A stretch of 64,000 nt of DNA, from the NCBI RefSeq assembly GCF_046630445.1, contig NC_092339.1:73477501-73541500 (forward strand). The letters are read 5' to 3'. The position numbers were made by a program, and so were the translations under genes. Numbering within the stretch: the stretch's first letter is position 1; each line of letters begins with the position of its first letter. Below are positions 44,394-56,529 of the stretch, piece by piece. The DNA comes from Rutidosis leptorrhynchoides. Lineage: Eukaryota > Streptophyta > Magnoliopsida > Asterales > Asteraceae. The notes below the pieces were generated by a model that saw only the letters and a list, made by a program, of their open reading frames with translations, searched no databases and had not been told where the DNA came from.

Positions 44394-47300
44394 TGTAGTG
44401 ACCCGAACTTTTCCATGTTTATATATATTAATTGAGATTGATGTTTACATGATTAAATGTTTCCAACATGTTAAGCAATCAAACTTGTTAAGACTTGATT
44501 AATTGAAATAGGTTTCATATAGACAATTGACCACCCAAGTTGACCGGTGATTCACGAACGTTAAAACTTGTAAAAAAAACTATATGATGACATATATATG
44601 GTTATATATATAGTTAACATGATATTATGATAAGTAAACATATCATTAATTATATTAACAATGAACTACATATGTAAAAACAAGACTACTAACTTAATGA
44701 TTTTGAAACGAGACATATATGTAACGTTTATCGTTGTAACGACATTTAATGTATATATATCATATTAAGAGATATTCGTACATCATAATATCATGATAAT
44801 ATAATAATTTAAAATCTCTTTTGTTATTATAAACATTGGGTTAACAACATTTAACAAGATCGTTAACCTAAAGGTTTCAAAACAACACTTACATGTAACG
44901 ACTAACGATGACTTAACGACTCAGTTAAAATGTATATACATGTAGTGTTTTAATATGTATTTATACACTTTTGAAAGACTTCAATACACTTATCAAAATA
45001 CTTCTACTTAACAAAAATGCTTACAATTACATTCTCGTTCAGTTTCATCAACAATTCTACTCGTATGCACCCGTATTCGTACTCGTACAATACACAGCTT
45101 TTAGATGTATGTACTATTGGTATATACACTCCAATGATCAGCTCTTAGCAGCCCATGTGAGTCACCTAACACATGTGGGAACCATCATTTGGCAACTAGC
45201 ATGAAATATCTCATAAGATTACAAAAATATGAGTAATCATTCATGACTTATTTACATGAAAACAAAATTACATATCCTTTATATCTAATCCATACACCAA
45301 CGACCAAAAACACCTACAAACACTTTCATTCTTCAATTTTCTTCATCTAATTGATCTCTCTCAAGTTCTATCTTCAAGTTCTAAGTGTTCTTCATAAATT
45401 CCAAAAGTTCTAGTTTCATAAAATCAAGAATACTTTCAAGTTTGCTAGCTCACTTCCAATCTTGTAAGGTGATCATCCAACCTCAAGAAATCTTTGTTTC
45501 TTACAGTAGGTTATCATTCTAATACAAGGTAATAATCATATTTAAACTTTGGTTCAATTTCTATAACTATAACAATCTTATTTCAAGTGATGATCTTACT
45601 TGAACTTGTTTTCGTGTCATGATTTTGCTTCAAGAACTTTGAGCCATCCAAGGATCCATTGAAGCTAGATCCATTTTTCTCTTTTCCAGTAGGTTCATCC
45701 AAGGAACTTAAGGTAGTAATGATGTTCATAACATCATTCGATTCATACATATAAAGCTATCTTATTCGAAGGTTTAAACTTGTAATCACTAGAACATAGT
45801 TTAGTTAATTCTAAACTTGTTCGCAAACAAAAGTTAATCCTTCTAACTTGACTTTTAAAATCAACTAAACACATGTTCTATATCTATATGATATGCTAAC
45901 TTAATGATTTAAAACCTGGAAACACGAAAAACACCGTAAAACCGGATTTACGCCGTCGTAGTAACACCGCGGGCTGTTTTGGGTTAGTTAATTAAAAACT
46001 ATGATAAACTTTGATTTAAAAGTTGTTATTCTGAGAAAATGATTTTTATTATGAACATGAAACTATATCCAAAAATTATGGTTAAACTCAAAGTGGAAGT
46101 ATGTTTTCTAAAATGGTCATCTAGACGTCGTTCTTTCGACTGAAATGACTACCTTTACAAAAATGACTTGTAACTTATTTTTCTGACTAGAAACCTATAC
46201 TTTTTTTGTTTAGATTCATAAAATATAGTTCAATATGAAACCATAGCAATTTGATTCACTCAAAACGGATTTAAAATGAAGAAGTTATGGGTAAAACAAG
46301 ATTGGATAATTTTTCTCATTTTAGCTACGTGAAAATTGGTAACAAATCTATTCCAACCATAACTTAATCAACTTGTATTATATATTATGTAATCTTGAGA
46401 TACCATAGACACGTATACAATGTTTCGACCTATCATGTCGACACATCTATATATATTTCGGAACAACCATAGACACTCTATATGTGAATGTTGGAGTTAG
46501 CTATACAGGGTTGAGGTTGATTCCAAAATATATATAGTTTGAGTTGTGATCAATACTGAGATACGTATACACTGGGTCGTGGATTGATTCAAGATAATAT
46601 TTATCGATTTATTTCTGTACATCTAACTGTGGACAACTAGTTGTAGGTTACTAACGAGGACAGCTGACTTAATAAACTTAAAACATCAAAATATATTAAA
46701 AGTGTTGTAAATATATTTTGAACATACTTTGATATATATGTATATATTGTTATAGGTTCGTGAATCAACCAGTGGCCAAGTCTTACTTCCCGACGAAGTA
46801 AAAATCTGTGAAAGTGAGTTATAGTCCCACTTTTAAAATCTAATATTTTTGGGATGAGAATACATGCAGGTTTTATAAATGATTTACAAAGTAGACACAA
46901 GTACGTGAAACTACATTCTATGGTTGAATTATCGAAATCGAATATGCCCCTTTTTATTAAGTCTGGTAATCTAAGAATTAGGGAACAGACACCCTAATTG
47001 ACGCGAATCCTAAAGATAGATCTATTGGGCCTAACAAACCCCATCCAAAGTACCGGATGCTTTAGTACTTCGAAATTTATATCATATCCGAAGGGTGTCC
47101 CGGAATGATGGGGATATTCTTATATATGCATCTTGTTATTGTCGGTTACCAGGTGTTCACCATATGAATGATTTTTATCTCTATGTATGGGATGTGTATT
47201 GAAATATGAAATCTTGTGGTCTATTGTTACGATTTGATATATATAGGTTAAACCTATAACTCACCAACATTTTTGTTGACGTTTAAAGCATGTTTATTCT

Positions 47301-47649
47301 CAGGTGAATATTAAGAGCTTCCGCTGTTGCATACTAAAATAAGGACAAGATTTGGAGTCCATGTTTGTATGATATTGTGTAAAAACTGCATTCAAGAAAC
47401 TGAATTCGATGTAACATATTTGTATTGTAAACCATTATGTAATGGTCGTGTGTAAACAGGATATTTTAGATTATCATTATTTGATAATCTACGCAAAGTT
47501 TTTTTTTTACCTTTATTTATGAAATAAAGGTTATGGTTTGTTTTAAAAATGAATGCAGTCTTTGAAAAACGTCTCATATAGAGGTCAAAACCTCGCAACG
47601 AAATCAATTAATATGGAACGTTTTTAATCAATAAGAACGGGACATTTCA
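44394..47649 (+). repeat. Second-family 3' LTR of copy C (3256 bp)
   Basis: Ends as in the 5' LTR (TGTAGTGACCCG to CATTTCA), followed by the target duplication ATACG (47650-47654). Confidence 0.95.
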
Positions 47650-47654
47650 ATACG
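47650..47654. repeat. Target site duplication ATACG, right of copy C
   Basis: Matches 34538-34542. Confidence 0.92.
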
Positions 47655-48030
47655 TTCTTCTAATTCAACCCTATTCCTTTCCTCGTAATTGGACAATTTT
47701 TCAAGCCCAATGCATGTAAACCGAGCATCCTCAAAAACCCATTCATTTCCGCATGTTTAACTTGCAAATGTTGTATGTCTTCTTGTATTAGTTTTCTCAA
47801 ATACTCATTTTGCAAATAGATGCAAGATATGTTTTATAAAAATTGTCCATATGCAAGTATTCATCAAAAGAATCGGTTGCGCTTACCCAATTGACGTATA
47901 ATAGAGGTGTACTTTTGGTAAATATTAAAATCAAGTACACAAGTTGTATCATAACGATCAGTCAAAAAGAGAAAATGAGGCGTTAGCGGCTCTCTAAAGT
48001 AATTCGGCATAATTCAGGCGTCTATGAAAA
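47655..48030 (-). pseudogene. Decayed PIF/Harbinger transposase, main piece
   Basis: Minus-strand translation in shifting frames gives segments in the order seen in plant ALP1-like Harbinger transposases: NIYQKSTSIIRQL, then SATDSFDEYLHM, then EYLRKLIQEDIQHLQVKHAE and GFLRMLG, then a short piece leading to the C-terminal part at 34429-34542. Several frameshifts and an internal deletion, which removes the catalytic middle, make it non-functional. Copy C later inserted into its last part. A possible N-terminal continuation lies at about 48030-48205, but I cannot identify it firmly. Confidence 0.6.
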
Positions 48031-48251
48031 GTAGTCGTCCCATATGATCTATTTTTAAGTGTCGCCTATTAAATTTAGGACGAGACATCTCGACATAAAC
48101 TTCTTCGCCCAATTGGCCTAGAGTTTTGAGTAACTCAAGCGCGCAAAACCCGAATTCGATTAGTTCTCGATCAATTCTCACTTTGACTCTCACTTTCAGA
48201 AACTAGTAAAAGATTCATTTTGATTATGCATAGGAGCGTCGCACCCATCAC

Positions 48252-48398
48252 TTGACGATGCCATCAAGTGCTAACACCCTCATGAGCATGAAGGCTCTTC
48301 ATGGTTCCCTTCAACAAGTCGTAGAGAGTGGTCTTTGTGTCAAGATAGTGAGTAGTCAACCACAAGATGACATTGTGGTAAAGTCTGATTGTGACCAT
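48252..48398 (+). pseudogene. Short open frame interrupted by an hAT-like MITE
   Basis: An ATG-initiated frame of 49 codons (MTMPSSANTLMSMKALHGSL at its start) runs up to the MITE. It resumes in frame at 48883, after the element and one target-duplication copy, and stops at 48994-48996. No family is recognised. It may be a fragment of a host gene or chance. Confidence 0.35.
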
Positions 48399-48874
48399 CA
48401 GGGGCGGAGACAAGGGAGGACTCAGGGGTGCTCAACCTCCCTTAAGGCTTAATTAAGACTCAAGTTTCAATTCTATTATTATTCTCAAATAATTGTAAGT
48501 CTCTCTCAAAATTCAAGTCTCAGTATTATATTATATCTAAATAATTGTAATTTAATGGCTTAACTTTCAAAGTCACATATATCTATGATGTCCAAATGAT
48601 TGTAAATTAAATGGCACAACTTTCCAACTTTCGAAGGTTACTTCATGAAAAATGGTTCGGCGCGTGAATTTTAACTATTGTTTGTAGATTATTGTTTTAC
48701 AAACTTATGTACTGGTTTTAATATAGGACAACTATTGTATTTAAAAGTGGTTATGGTTGTTTACTTTTTTTCTCAATTAATAATTTGTTATGACTTGTTA
48801 ATGTATCTTTTGTTTTGTAGTAATCTGATTATCGAGTAAGCCACCTTCATCGATAAAATCTGGCTTCGCCTCTG
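48399..48874. mobile_element. hAT-like non-autonomous element (476 bp)
   Basis: The left end CAGGGGCGGAGACA and the inverted right end CAGAGGCGAAGCCA match at 11 of 14 positions. Flanking 8-mers are GTGACCAT and ACGACCAT, 6 of 8 identical. CAGRG ends plus an 8-bp duplication fit hAT. No transposase frame is present. Confidence 0.6.
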
Positions 48875-48996
48875 ACGACCATACTAGTGATGGTGATAAG
48901 CCTGAGAGTGTGGCCATATTACGTGTTTTGACATTTATTATCACATTCTACCTACCATACATTCTTCACGCGGCATGTCATCAGTGCCCAACATAA

Positions 48997-50280
48997 CATT
49001 GGCATGATGGTTATTATGATTGTGAGAACGGCCTTTGGTCACATATGATCATTTGATTTCCCGCCTGAGTTCAACGACCTCAACTTGATGATCAATATGT
49101 ATGTATATTCGGTCATTAGCAAGTTCGAAATGTGTTAGGACGCTACACACGTTATTACATAAGTTTGTGATGAAAGGATTGAAAGAGAAATACATATTTG
49201 AGTAGTCTGACTCTTATTACCTCTATATCAGTATCGCTCAAATATATAAACGTGTAGGTGAGTAAAGTTTTTCATGTAAATTATAATACTTCAACAATAC
49301 GTTTATCATTTTTTTGAGTTTTTCTAAATATGGTGGAGAGTCTAATTATGATATTTATTATTATGTGACCATCTTTTTCACCTTTTCCCTTAATAGCACA
49401 ACGTTTGTCTAGAGAAATTCGAACATGATATTTCTATTTTGATGATCGTGACATCTAAATATTATATAACGTTGATGATGATCCTCGTCATAAATAAAAG
49501 TTTCTTTTTTCTTTTGGAGGCAAAGTAATTGTATTTGTATTAAATCATAAGTCACCTTCAAACATTTAATGAAAAAGATCATACGATTTACTGTCACCGA
49601 AACAACAATTAGATATAATGATCAATTCAAACAAGTGTATTTACAAATTAGATCATCACCCGTTCAGTTAGCACACGATAGACACATCACAGAGGCTTGG
49701 AACGCAATAAGTCAAACAGTTTTATGAAATGAAAATTTTACTATAATAAAAAAAAATTACGTTAAAATTTTATATATTACATGCTTTGTATCTATAATCT
49801 AGACTAGTTAGAAGTTAAAAAGATTAAAACCAATTTTCTGATTAATCGGTGAGCAAGCAGTCACATCTAGGATCTACCATATTCACTTAAAAAATTGGGT
49901 AGATAGTATCATATCTAAAACTGGTTTCATCGATGGCTTAATTCAAAACCGACACTTTAAAATGGGCTTTTATTTGTGGTAGCTAAAAAAAAAAAAAAAA
50001 AAGGCCCCCACGGGCCCACCACCACCAAATTAAACGTCGTTACTACCATCAACAGTTGACTTGATATGTATGGTCACTCACTCACTTCAATTAATATTAC
50101 TCGTAATATACTTGTTATAGTCAATAGATTTTTTGAATAATACTCGTATCAAGTTTACTTGATTGATACAACATGACATTATTCATGTATAATATCGTTT
50201 CGGTATTCATATTAATCATCGTATCAATGATTAATGGAATAATCATAGAAAAATTTATCCATTTATCGGTTTATATTAAC
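48997..50280. other. Intergenic DNA
   Basis: AT-rich with a short poly-A run near 49985. No gene, RNA or clear element seen. Confidence 0.6.
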
Positions 50281-50282
50281 TA

Positions 50283-50479
50283 CTCCCTTCCGTCCCATTA
50301 CAAGTGTCCACTTACTTTTTGCACAGAGTTTTAGGAAATCCCACTAACTTCATTCTCCACCAATTAGAAATCTTCTCTCTCCAGAATAACATCTTCTCAT
50401 TGGTTGAAACACAAAGTGGACACTTGAAATGGGACATCCCAAAATGGAAATGTGGACACTTGTGGTGGGACGGAGGTAG
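50283..50479. mobile_element. Stowaway-type MITE (197 bp)
   Basis: Terminal inverted repeats CTCCCTTCCGTCCCATTACA and, on the reverse strand, CTACCTCCGTCCCACCACA, both continuing into AAGTGTCCAC. TA lies on each side (50281-50282 and 50480-50481). CTCCCTCCGTCCC ends with a TA target are diagnostic of Tc1/mariner Stowaway elements. Confidence 0.88.
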
Positions 50480-50682
50480 TATTTGATAAGAAAAATAACA
50501 TATTTGTTTCTTCAAAAGGTCGATACCGGTAACCTCATTTGATTCACGCTAAATTGCTTTAAGATCATCACGTTAATGGTAAATGAAGTTCCTTCATCGA
50601 TCTTATAGATAATGGTCTAACCAAGTCATTCCACAACATTAAATAACATTTCTATTTCTATTCCGCAGTAATTCATGTTTCT

Positions 50683-51501
50683 ATGAAAAGAGGCCTAATC
50701 TTTAAAGCCGATTTTGAAAAGGCTTTTGTTAGTCTTAACTGGGTTTTCCTTTTTGATGTGATGCAGAGCATGGGTTTCGAGTCTAAATGGATTAAGTGGA
50801 TCGAAGCGTGTCTTAAGTCGGCTTCAATCTCTATTTTGATAAATGGATCCCCGACTACCGAGTTCTCACTTGAAAGAGGGGTTAGACAAGGCGATCCTCT
50901 CTCGCCCTTTCTTTTCATAATCGCAGCGGAAGGACTCAATATTCTTGCAAAGGCGGCTACCGATAAAGGATTATTTAAAGGAGTAGAAGTCGGAGACAAC
51001 AATGTTCTAGGAGAATGGGGAAACTTGAATGCGTTAAATCTTAGGAACCTTCTTAAGTGTTTCGAACTTGCTTCGGGTTTGAAAGTGAATTTCAATAAAA
51101 GTTGTCTTTACGGTGTTGGAGTTGATTTTGAAGAAGCTAACCGAATTGCTAGGCTCCTTGGTTGCCAAGTTGGTAAAATTCCTTGCATGTACCTTGGTTT
51201 CCCGATTGATTCCAAAATGAACAAAGTTAGTGATTGGAAACCGGTTACAGAAAAGTTTAAAAGTAGACTTTCGAGTTGGAGAATGCGTTCGTTGTCATTT
51301 GAAGGAAGGGTTGTCCTAATCAAATCGGTTCTAAATAGTCTCCCGTTATATTATTTCTCGCTCTTTCGTGCTCCGCCGTGTGTGTTAAAAATTCTTGAGA
51401 GTGTGAGGAGAGATTTCTTTTGGGGTGGGGCGGATTCGGGTCAAAAAATCGCGTGGGTAAAATGGGAAAAGGTACTAAATAATTTCGGGAATGGGGGGTA
51501 A
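50683..51501 (+). pseudogene. LINE reverse transcriptase fragment lacking YADD
   Basis: A 272-codon frame of plant L1-type RT. Motifs KADFEKAF, INGSPTTEFSLERGVRQGDP and FLFIIAAEGLN are intact. After VEVGDNNVL it jumps directly to GEWGNLNALNLRN, so the segment that normally holds YADD is absent without breaking the frame. The frame ends at an early stop within FGNGG. Confidence 0.88.
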
Positions 51502-51627
51502 AATTTCGGGTCCCTAAAAGGCAAAAATTTAGCCTTACTAGGGAAATGGTGGTGGAGGTTTAAAACTGAAACCGACTCTTTTTGGGTAAAAGTTATTAGT
51601 AGCATTTATGGTTCGTTTTGAGGTTTT

Positions 51628-52574
51628 ATGGAGGAAAGTGAATTTATTCACTCTCAGCCATCGACCCTTTGGCGAAATATCTTTGTAGCAGGTACATCAA
51701 TTGAAGAATTGCATATTGGTTTCAAGTGTTCTTTCATAAAGACGATAGGTGATGGCAGCACAACACTTTTTTGGAACGAACATTGGATCGGGAATGATAA
51801 ACTTTGCAACATGTTTCCTCGGCTATATAGGCTCAAAAGTTCAAAAGGCTGTTATATCAATGATCGTGTTTTAAAGAGCTCAAATGGTGTTGATTTAGCT
51901 TGGAACTGGACGCGGGTACCCTCGGGCAGAACTGCAACCGAATTGATCGACTTTGCTCCATGTTAACAGCTTTTTCGTTCAGCGACTTCAAGGATAAATG
52001 GAGCTGGAGCCTAGCAAATAATGGGCTGTTCACGGTAAAGAAACTCTCCTCGATCATCGACTCTCAATTGCTCAGCCACTTCAGCTCGTCACAAGGTACA
52101 TCTCGTAATAAACTCGTAGCTAAAAAGGTCGAAATCTTTATTTGGTGAGTCCAAAAGAAAAGGCTTCCAGTCAAGCTTGAACTCGATAAAAGAGGCATCG
52201 ACCTTAATAGCGTGCGGTGTCCTTTTTGTGATGAAGATGTTGAGTCGGTTGATCATTCGTTATTATTGTGTAAGCAAGCGTCGGATGTTTGGTCTCGGGT
52301 TCTTAAATGGTGGGGCCTAAATGGCAATTACTTCTCGAATATGGCGGATTGTATAAGCGATAGTGGGCCTTCCTCTTCCACAAGTGACGGTCGTGTTTTA
52401 TGGCAAGCGGTTAGATGGATCAAGTTGTATCTTATTTGGAAAAATCGGAACAAAAAGGTGTTTCAAGGTAAGTCTTGGAACCCCCCGATGGCCCTAAATG
52501 AGATACAATCCCTTGCGTTCGAATGGATCTCCTTAAGATCAAAGAAGAATAGTTGTATTGATTGGTTAACTTAG
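51628..52574 (+). pseudogene. LINE C-terminal fragments with zf-RVT domain
   Basis: Three pieces: 51628-51966 (SFIKTIGDGSTTLFWNEHW and on), 51970-52148 (DFKDKWSWSLANNGLFTVKK to KVEIFIW), and 52149-52574 (VQKKRLPVKLELDKRG to SCIDWLT). The last contains the Cys/His zinc segment found at the C-terminus of plant L1 ORF2 proteins. One frameshift and one stop separate the pieces. Confidence 0.85.
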
Positions 52575-52770
52575 ATTGCAAGCCCTAAGGTTTACTTAAA
52601 TATATAGTGTTTGTATTTTCGTTGTAATTTTCGGTCGTGTTTCTCATAGTTTAGTTGCATCCTGTGCAACTTAGTTCGAGTTTAGATCAAGGTCGAATGG
52701 TATATGCTGTATTCTTATTGTTGTGATTAATATAATCTTGTTGCCTTTAAAAAAAAAAAAAAAAAAAAAA

Positions 52771-52999
52771 ATCATATTTCTATACCTTACAAAAAATTAA
52801 CATCTTCAAAAGTGAAAACTACATAAGCTAGACGCTAATATTATACGTTTTTATACATTTTAATTTTAAATCTAATAGTATAACAATTTACAATTACTCT
52901 TTTTCCGGAACAATTAACAACACACGTATTTTAAAACCACCACAAATATTAACATGTTGATTCAAATGAAACTTGAACTCTCGACTTTTTAGATGATAA
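52771..52999. other. Short intergenic stretch
   Basis: AT-rich, nothing recognised. Confidence 0.5.
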
Positions 53000-53353
53000 C
53001 TAGTTTTTCAACCCTCGCTTCGCGCCGGGGTTCGGTTTCCAATGTATATAATTATGTTTATTTTGAAAAATTATTTCGTGGCTAACGGTGATGTCGTTGA
53101 AGCGCAACTCGAGTCGAACGAAAAAGTATAACCCGTCAAAGATTTAGATATTATCTTAAATTAACAATATATGTATATTTCCGCATTACGCTATGGAGTT
53201 GTTGACTTTTTAAAATTTAACGCAATTAACTCGTTAGCTTATATTAACACTCCGTATGATTTAAGAATAGAATATTTACCGAGTAATATCAAAAAAATTA
53301 CTAAATAATTAAAAAAATAATAATAAGACTCATATGTATATATTGTTAATAGA
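53000..53353 (-). mobile_element. Small Helitron-type element (putative, 354 bp)
   Basis: The minus-strand 3' end has hairpin ACCC...GGGT with an inner CGC-GAA-GCG, then CTAG at 53000-53003 followed by T. A candidate 5' end, A|TCTATTAACAATATATAC, is at 53353. It resembles the terminus at 72-107. The interior shares a motif (AAAATTATTTCG...AACCCGT) with 53468-53550. Confidence 0.4.
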
Positions 53354-53725
53354 TGAAAATAGGTACGGAGCCCGTGAGGAAAAAATCAACGTGTATGAAA
53401 GGTGGACTCAAATATTTAGCGTTTTTAAAAAAGTGTCCGTTTTGCGTATAGTTAGTAACATTGTGTTCGTAAAATTATTTCGAGCTTAACGATGGTGACA
53501 GAAAAACTTAACTCGTTGCAGGCGAGAAGATATGACCCGTTGAATATTTGGGTGGAATTTAGTTAAATTTTTTTATGAAAATATTGATTTGACACGTTAC
53601 CCTCCTGTTTGGGGGGTCGATTTTAAATTTTGAACAAAGTGTGGGGTCTTTTTGGAAATGGGAAAAAAAGTGAAAAGACGTAAACGCTCTCGGTAAAATT
53701 AATGGATTTTGTCTAATAGTTAATA

Positions 53726-54439
53726 CTAGTGAAATGACCCGTGGAATCACGGGTTTGTTTAAATTAAAACAGTTTAACGATATATTTATGTATTAAGTGA
53801 ACGTAAATGCTAAAGTTATTTAGTTTAATGACCCGTAGAACCACATATTCTGACTAAACTTGTTATTGTTTTTACAAAAATATTGACGAAACGTGATTTA
53901 TAGTATCCGTAGCCTATCAATTAAGAGAAAATAACAACAATAAAAAAAATTCTAGTCAGCTAAAGATATATAAAGATAACTAATAATGATCACTTTATGT
54001 ATTCTCACCTTATAATAGCTTTATACCGTTGATGATTAGATGATTAGCATGTATTGATTATGGTAGTTAATATCATAGTACATAGTTCGGAGAAGAAGAA
54101 AAAAAGCAAGCATGAATAATTATCACTAAAAAAATTAGGGCATAACGACGTATCACATTAAGGTTGAATAAATGAGTAATATGACGAGTTTATATGTTTA
54201 AAATAGACCCATATGATATAATCATATTTAAGTGGGTAAATATGTTATTATTAAAGTTAAGAATGGTATATCCGTATATATGATAAAAATCTTAAATAAA
54301 TAATAAAATATTTAATTAATGTTAATGACATCATCAACATTTGCTTAGATTTTTTTCTTTTTATTTTTGATTTTTTGTTAACAAAGGAAATAGCCTAATA
54401 ATGACATCATCGTTATAGAATTTTAATAGAAACTATAGA
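53726..54439 (-). mobile_element. Small Helitron-type element (putative, 714 bp)
   Basis: The 3' end on the minus strand is strong: a 7-bp stem ACCCGTG/CACGGGT (53737-53754) with loop GAAT, then CTAG at 53726-53729 followed by T. A possible 5' end is A|TCTATAGTTTCTATTAA at 54439. No coding content. Confidence 0.4.
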
Positions 54440-55509
54440 TAGATAGTAATAATAATAATTCCTCTGATAACGTCAGGTCAAGATATGGTAACAATCGATT
54501 TAACTTGTTTAATACAATATTTGGGTTGATATCTATCTCTCTATAATTTATTATACTCCGTATATCTATAATTTATTATTCAACAAAAAAGAAAAGATTG
54601 TGGAAAAGGAGACACTAGCCTTCCATATCAGCATCATTACGATATTACTACGTATATATATTTGCATAAATTATTGATACAAAGTCTTACTCATAGTTTT
54701 CAATTTATACATTAAAAGTAAGCTATCATCCTCTTAGGCTCTTACCAGTTATAGCTATTTTAAGTGTGGTTATATTACTATTTACAAATGCAACTTGCTT
54801 CCCTCGTTTCACATGGTTAATTATATTACTAATTGTGTTTGTAACCCAATAATACAAACTCCCACATGCATCTTAGTACTTAATCACATGTTAAATACGT
54901 CGTAAGTGAGATTTTATGTGGTTTTTGTTTTTTCCCCTCCGTATATGTTTTCTATCCATTCAGAAGTGACCCCCTGAGTCTTTTTCAAAGCCTTCTTCCC
55001 ACCTTTGACGATTGATCTGAGTGTCTACATGATTACATCTTACCTCTTTTATACCATGCCTTAAGACTGCTCAGAACCATGACATCTGTCAACTGACTTT
55101 ACACTAAGACCCGTGAGGTCCAGTGACACCACTAGTTTTTCAAAATTTATCAAAAAAAATTATTTTTTTTGTATAGGACACCACTAAATAAAATAATGGG
55201 ACCCATAAATTTTTAGAGATTATAATTTCATAGTTTTGACTCAAGTGTTTGAAATTAGCTCACTTACGACTTTATAGTATAAGCCATTAAATGTATTATA
55301 TATAAAAATAAAAAAAACCTTTGTCGAATTCCAATTCTAATTATTTTTTACTTCATTCTACATCAGAATTTCTTTTGGTTCTATCTTCAATCCTTCATCT
55401 TAGGAATGTCAACGGATCGGATATGGATCGAGTGTGAGCGTGAAGCCATATTCATTTAGTTATTGTTCATCCATAGTCATATTCATATCCATTTAAATTT
55501 AGGTCGTAC

Positions 55510-55513
<4 letters not shown>

Positions 55514-55581
<68 letters not shown>

Positions 55582-55616
55582 TATTTATTTATTTATTTAT
55601 ATATATATATATATCA
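55514..55616. repeat. Compound TA and TTTA microsatellite
   Basis: About 31 TA units, then about six TTTA units, then a shorter TA run. Confidence 0.9.
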
Positions 55617-55902
55617 GTGGATTAAGCTGCTTAATGAATATCAATTGGATATTTAAAAAATCTTATAATTTTTTCAAACATATAATGAAAACAAAACGTA
55701 ATATAATATGACATAATCCAAAATTATTGCACCGAAATGTGTAATGTTTGTCTAAGAATAAACATTTTGTTAAATTTACTATCAAGCATATAATATGACA
55801 AATTATGTGTAATTTTTATGTTGAGATATATATGTTTTATTGTGAGTACTCATAGTGAATTCATTATATAATTGTAAGTAATAAGTAACATGAATGTGTA
55901 AT

Positions 55903-55906
<4 letters not shown>

Positions 55907-55964
<58 letters not shown>
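55907..55964. repeat. TA microsatellite
   Basis: About 29 TA units. Confidence 0.9.
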
Positions 55965-55966
<2 letters not shown>

Positions 55967-56480
55967 CTCATCACTCATAACTACATATGAACAAATTATT
56001 CAATTTTATGTTTGTGTTTTGGGTACGACCCGACCCGGCCCGATTTGACCCGACACATTCAATATTTTGTGCAGGTTATCGAATAAATTTTAGGACCCCA
56101 TTGAGTTTTGATCCTAAAATCGCCATTGCCTGTCAAAGATAGACACATGTACCACATCAGCGCCAGCACAACAATTTTTTCTAAGACTTAACTCATCACA
56201 TTCACCAGTATTCATGACATACCATTTAACCATCAAATGGACCCACCTAAATTAATTAATTAATTAATACAATCTACTACTTTTAATGGGTAATGTACAA
56301 CAAAATAATACAAACTACTCTGTCCTTGAATATGCTATACTAAACCATGATGAACGACGGGCCTTGAAAAGAAGTTCCAAGGAAGCTCGCTAGCAATGGA
56401 GTCTTCCAACGGTGCCCCCAAGAAGCTCCAACGTCGTAGTTGTTGTGGGCAGTCTAATAGAATTTAGTAATCTTGTTTTG

Positions 56481-56485
<5 letters not shown>

Positions 56486-56527
<42 letters not shown>
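56486..56527. repeat. TA microsatellite
   Basis: About 21 TA units. Confidence 0.9.

Positions 56528-56529
<2 letters not shown>

Larger units (their letters stand above)
34543..47649 (+). mobile_element. Complete Ty3/gypsy retrotransposon with F-box gene (copy C, 13,107 bp)
   Basis: Order: 5' LTR, primer-binding site, acidic accessory gene, F-box gene, gag-pol, polypurine tract, 3' LTR. It has a perfect ATACG duplication on both sides, equal-length LTRs and open frames throughout. It is a young, potentially autonomous copy, and it lies in inverted orientation to copies A and B. Confidence 0.95.
50665..52770 (+). mobile_element. 5'-truncated, dead L1-type LINE
   Basis: It begins within the reverse transcriptase (KRGLIFKADFEKAF) and ends in a 3' untranslated region and poly-A tail (about 52749-52770). 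Coding parts are 50683-51501 (RT), 51499-51966 (RT-associated region), 51970-52148, and 52212-52574 with a zf-RVT zinc segment (CPFCDEDVESVDHSLLLC). Breaks: stops at 51499 and 51619, a frameshift near 51960, and a TGA at 52146 where relatives have Arg. The YADD catalytic segment is missing. A TTTCTAT motif at both ends may be target duplication, but this is uncertain. Confidence 0.88.
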
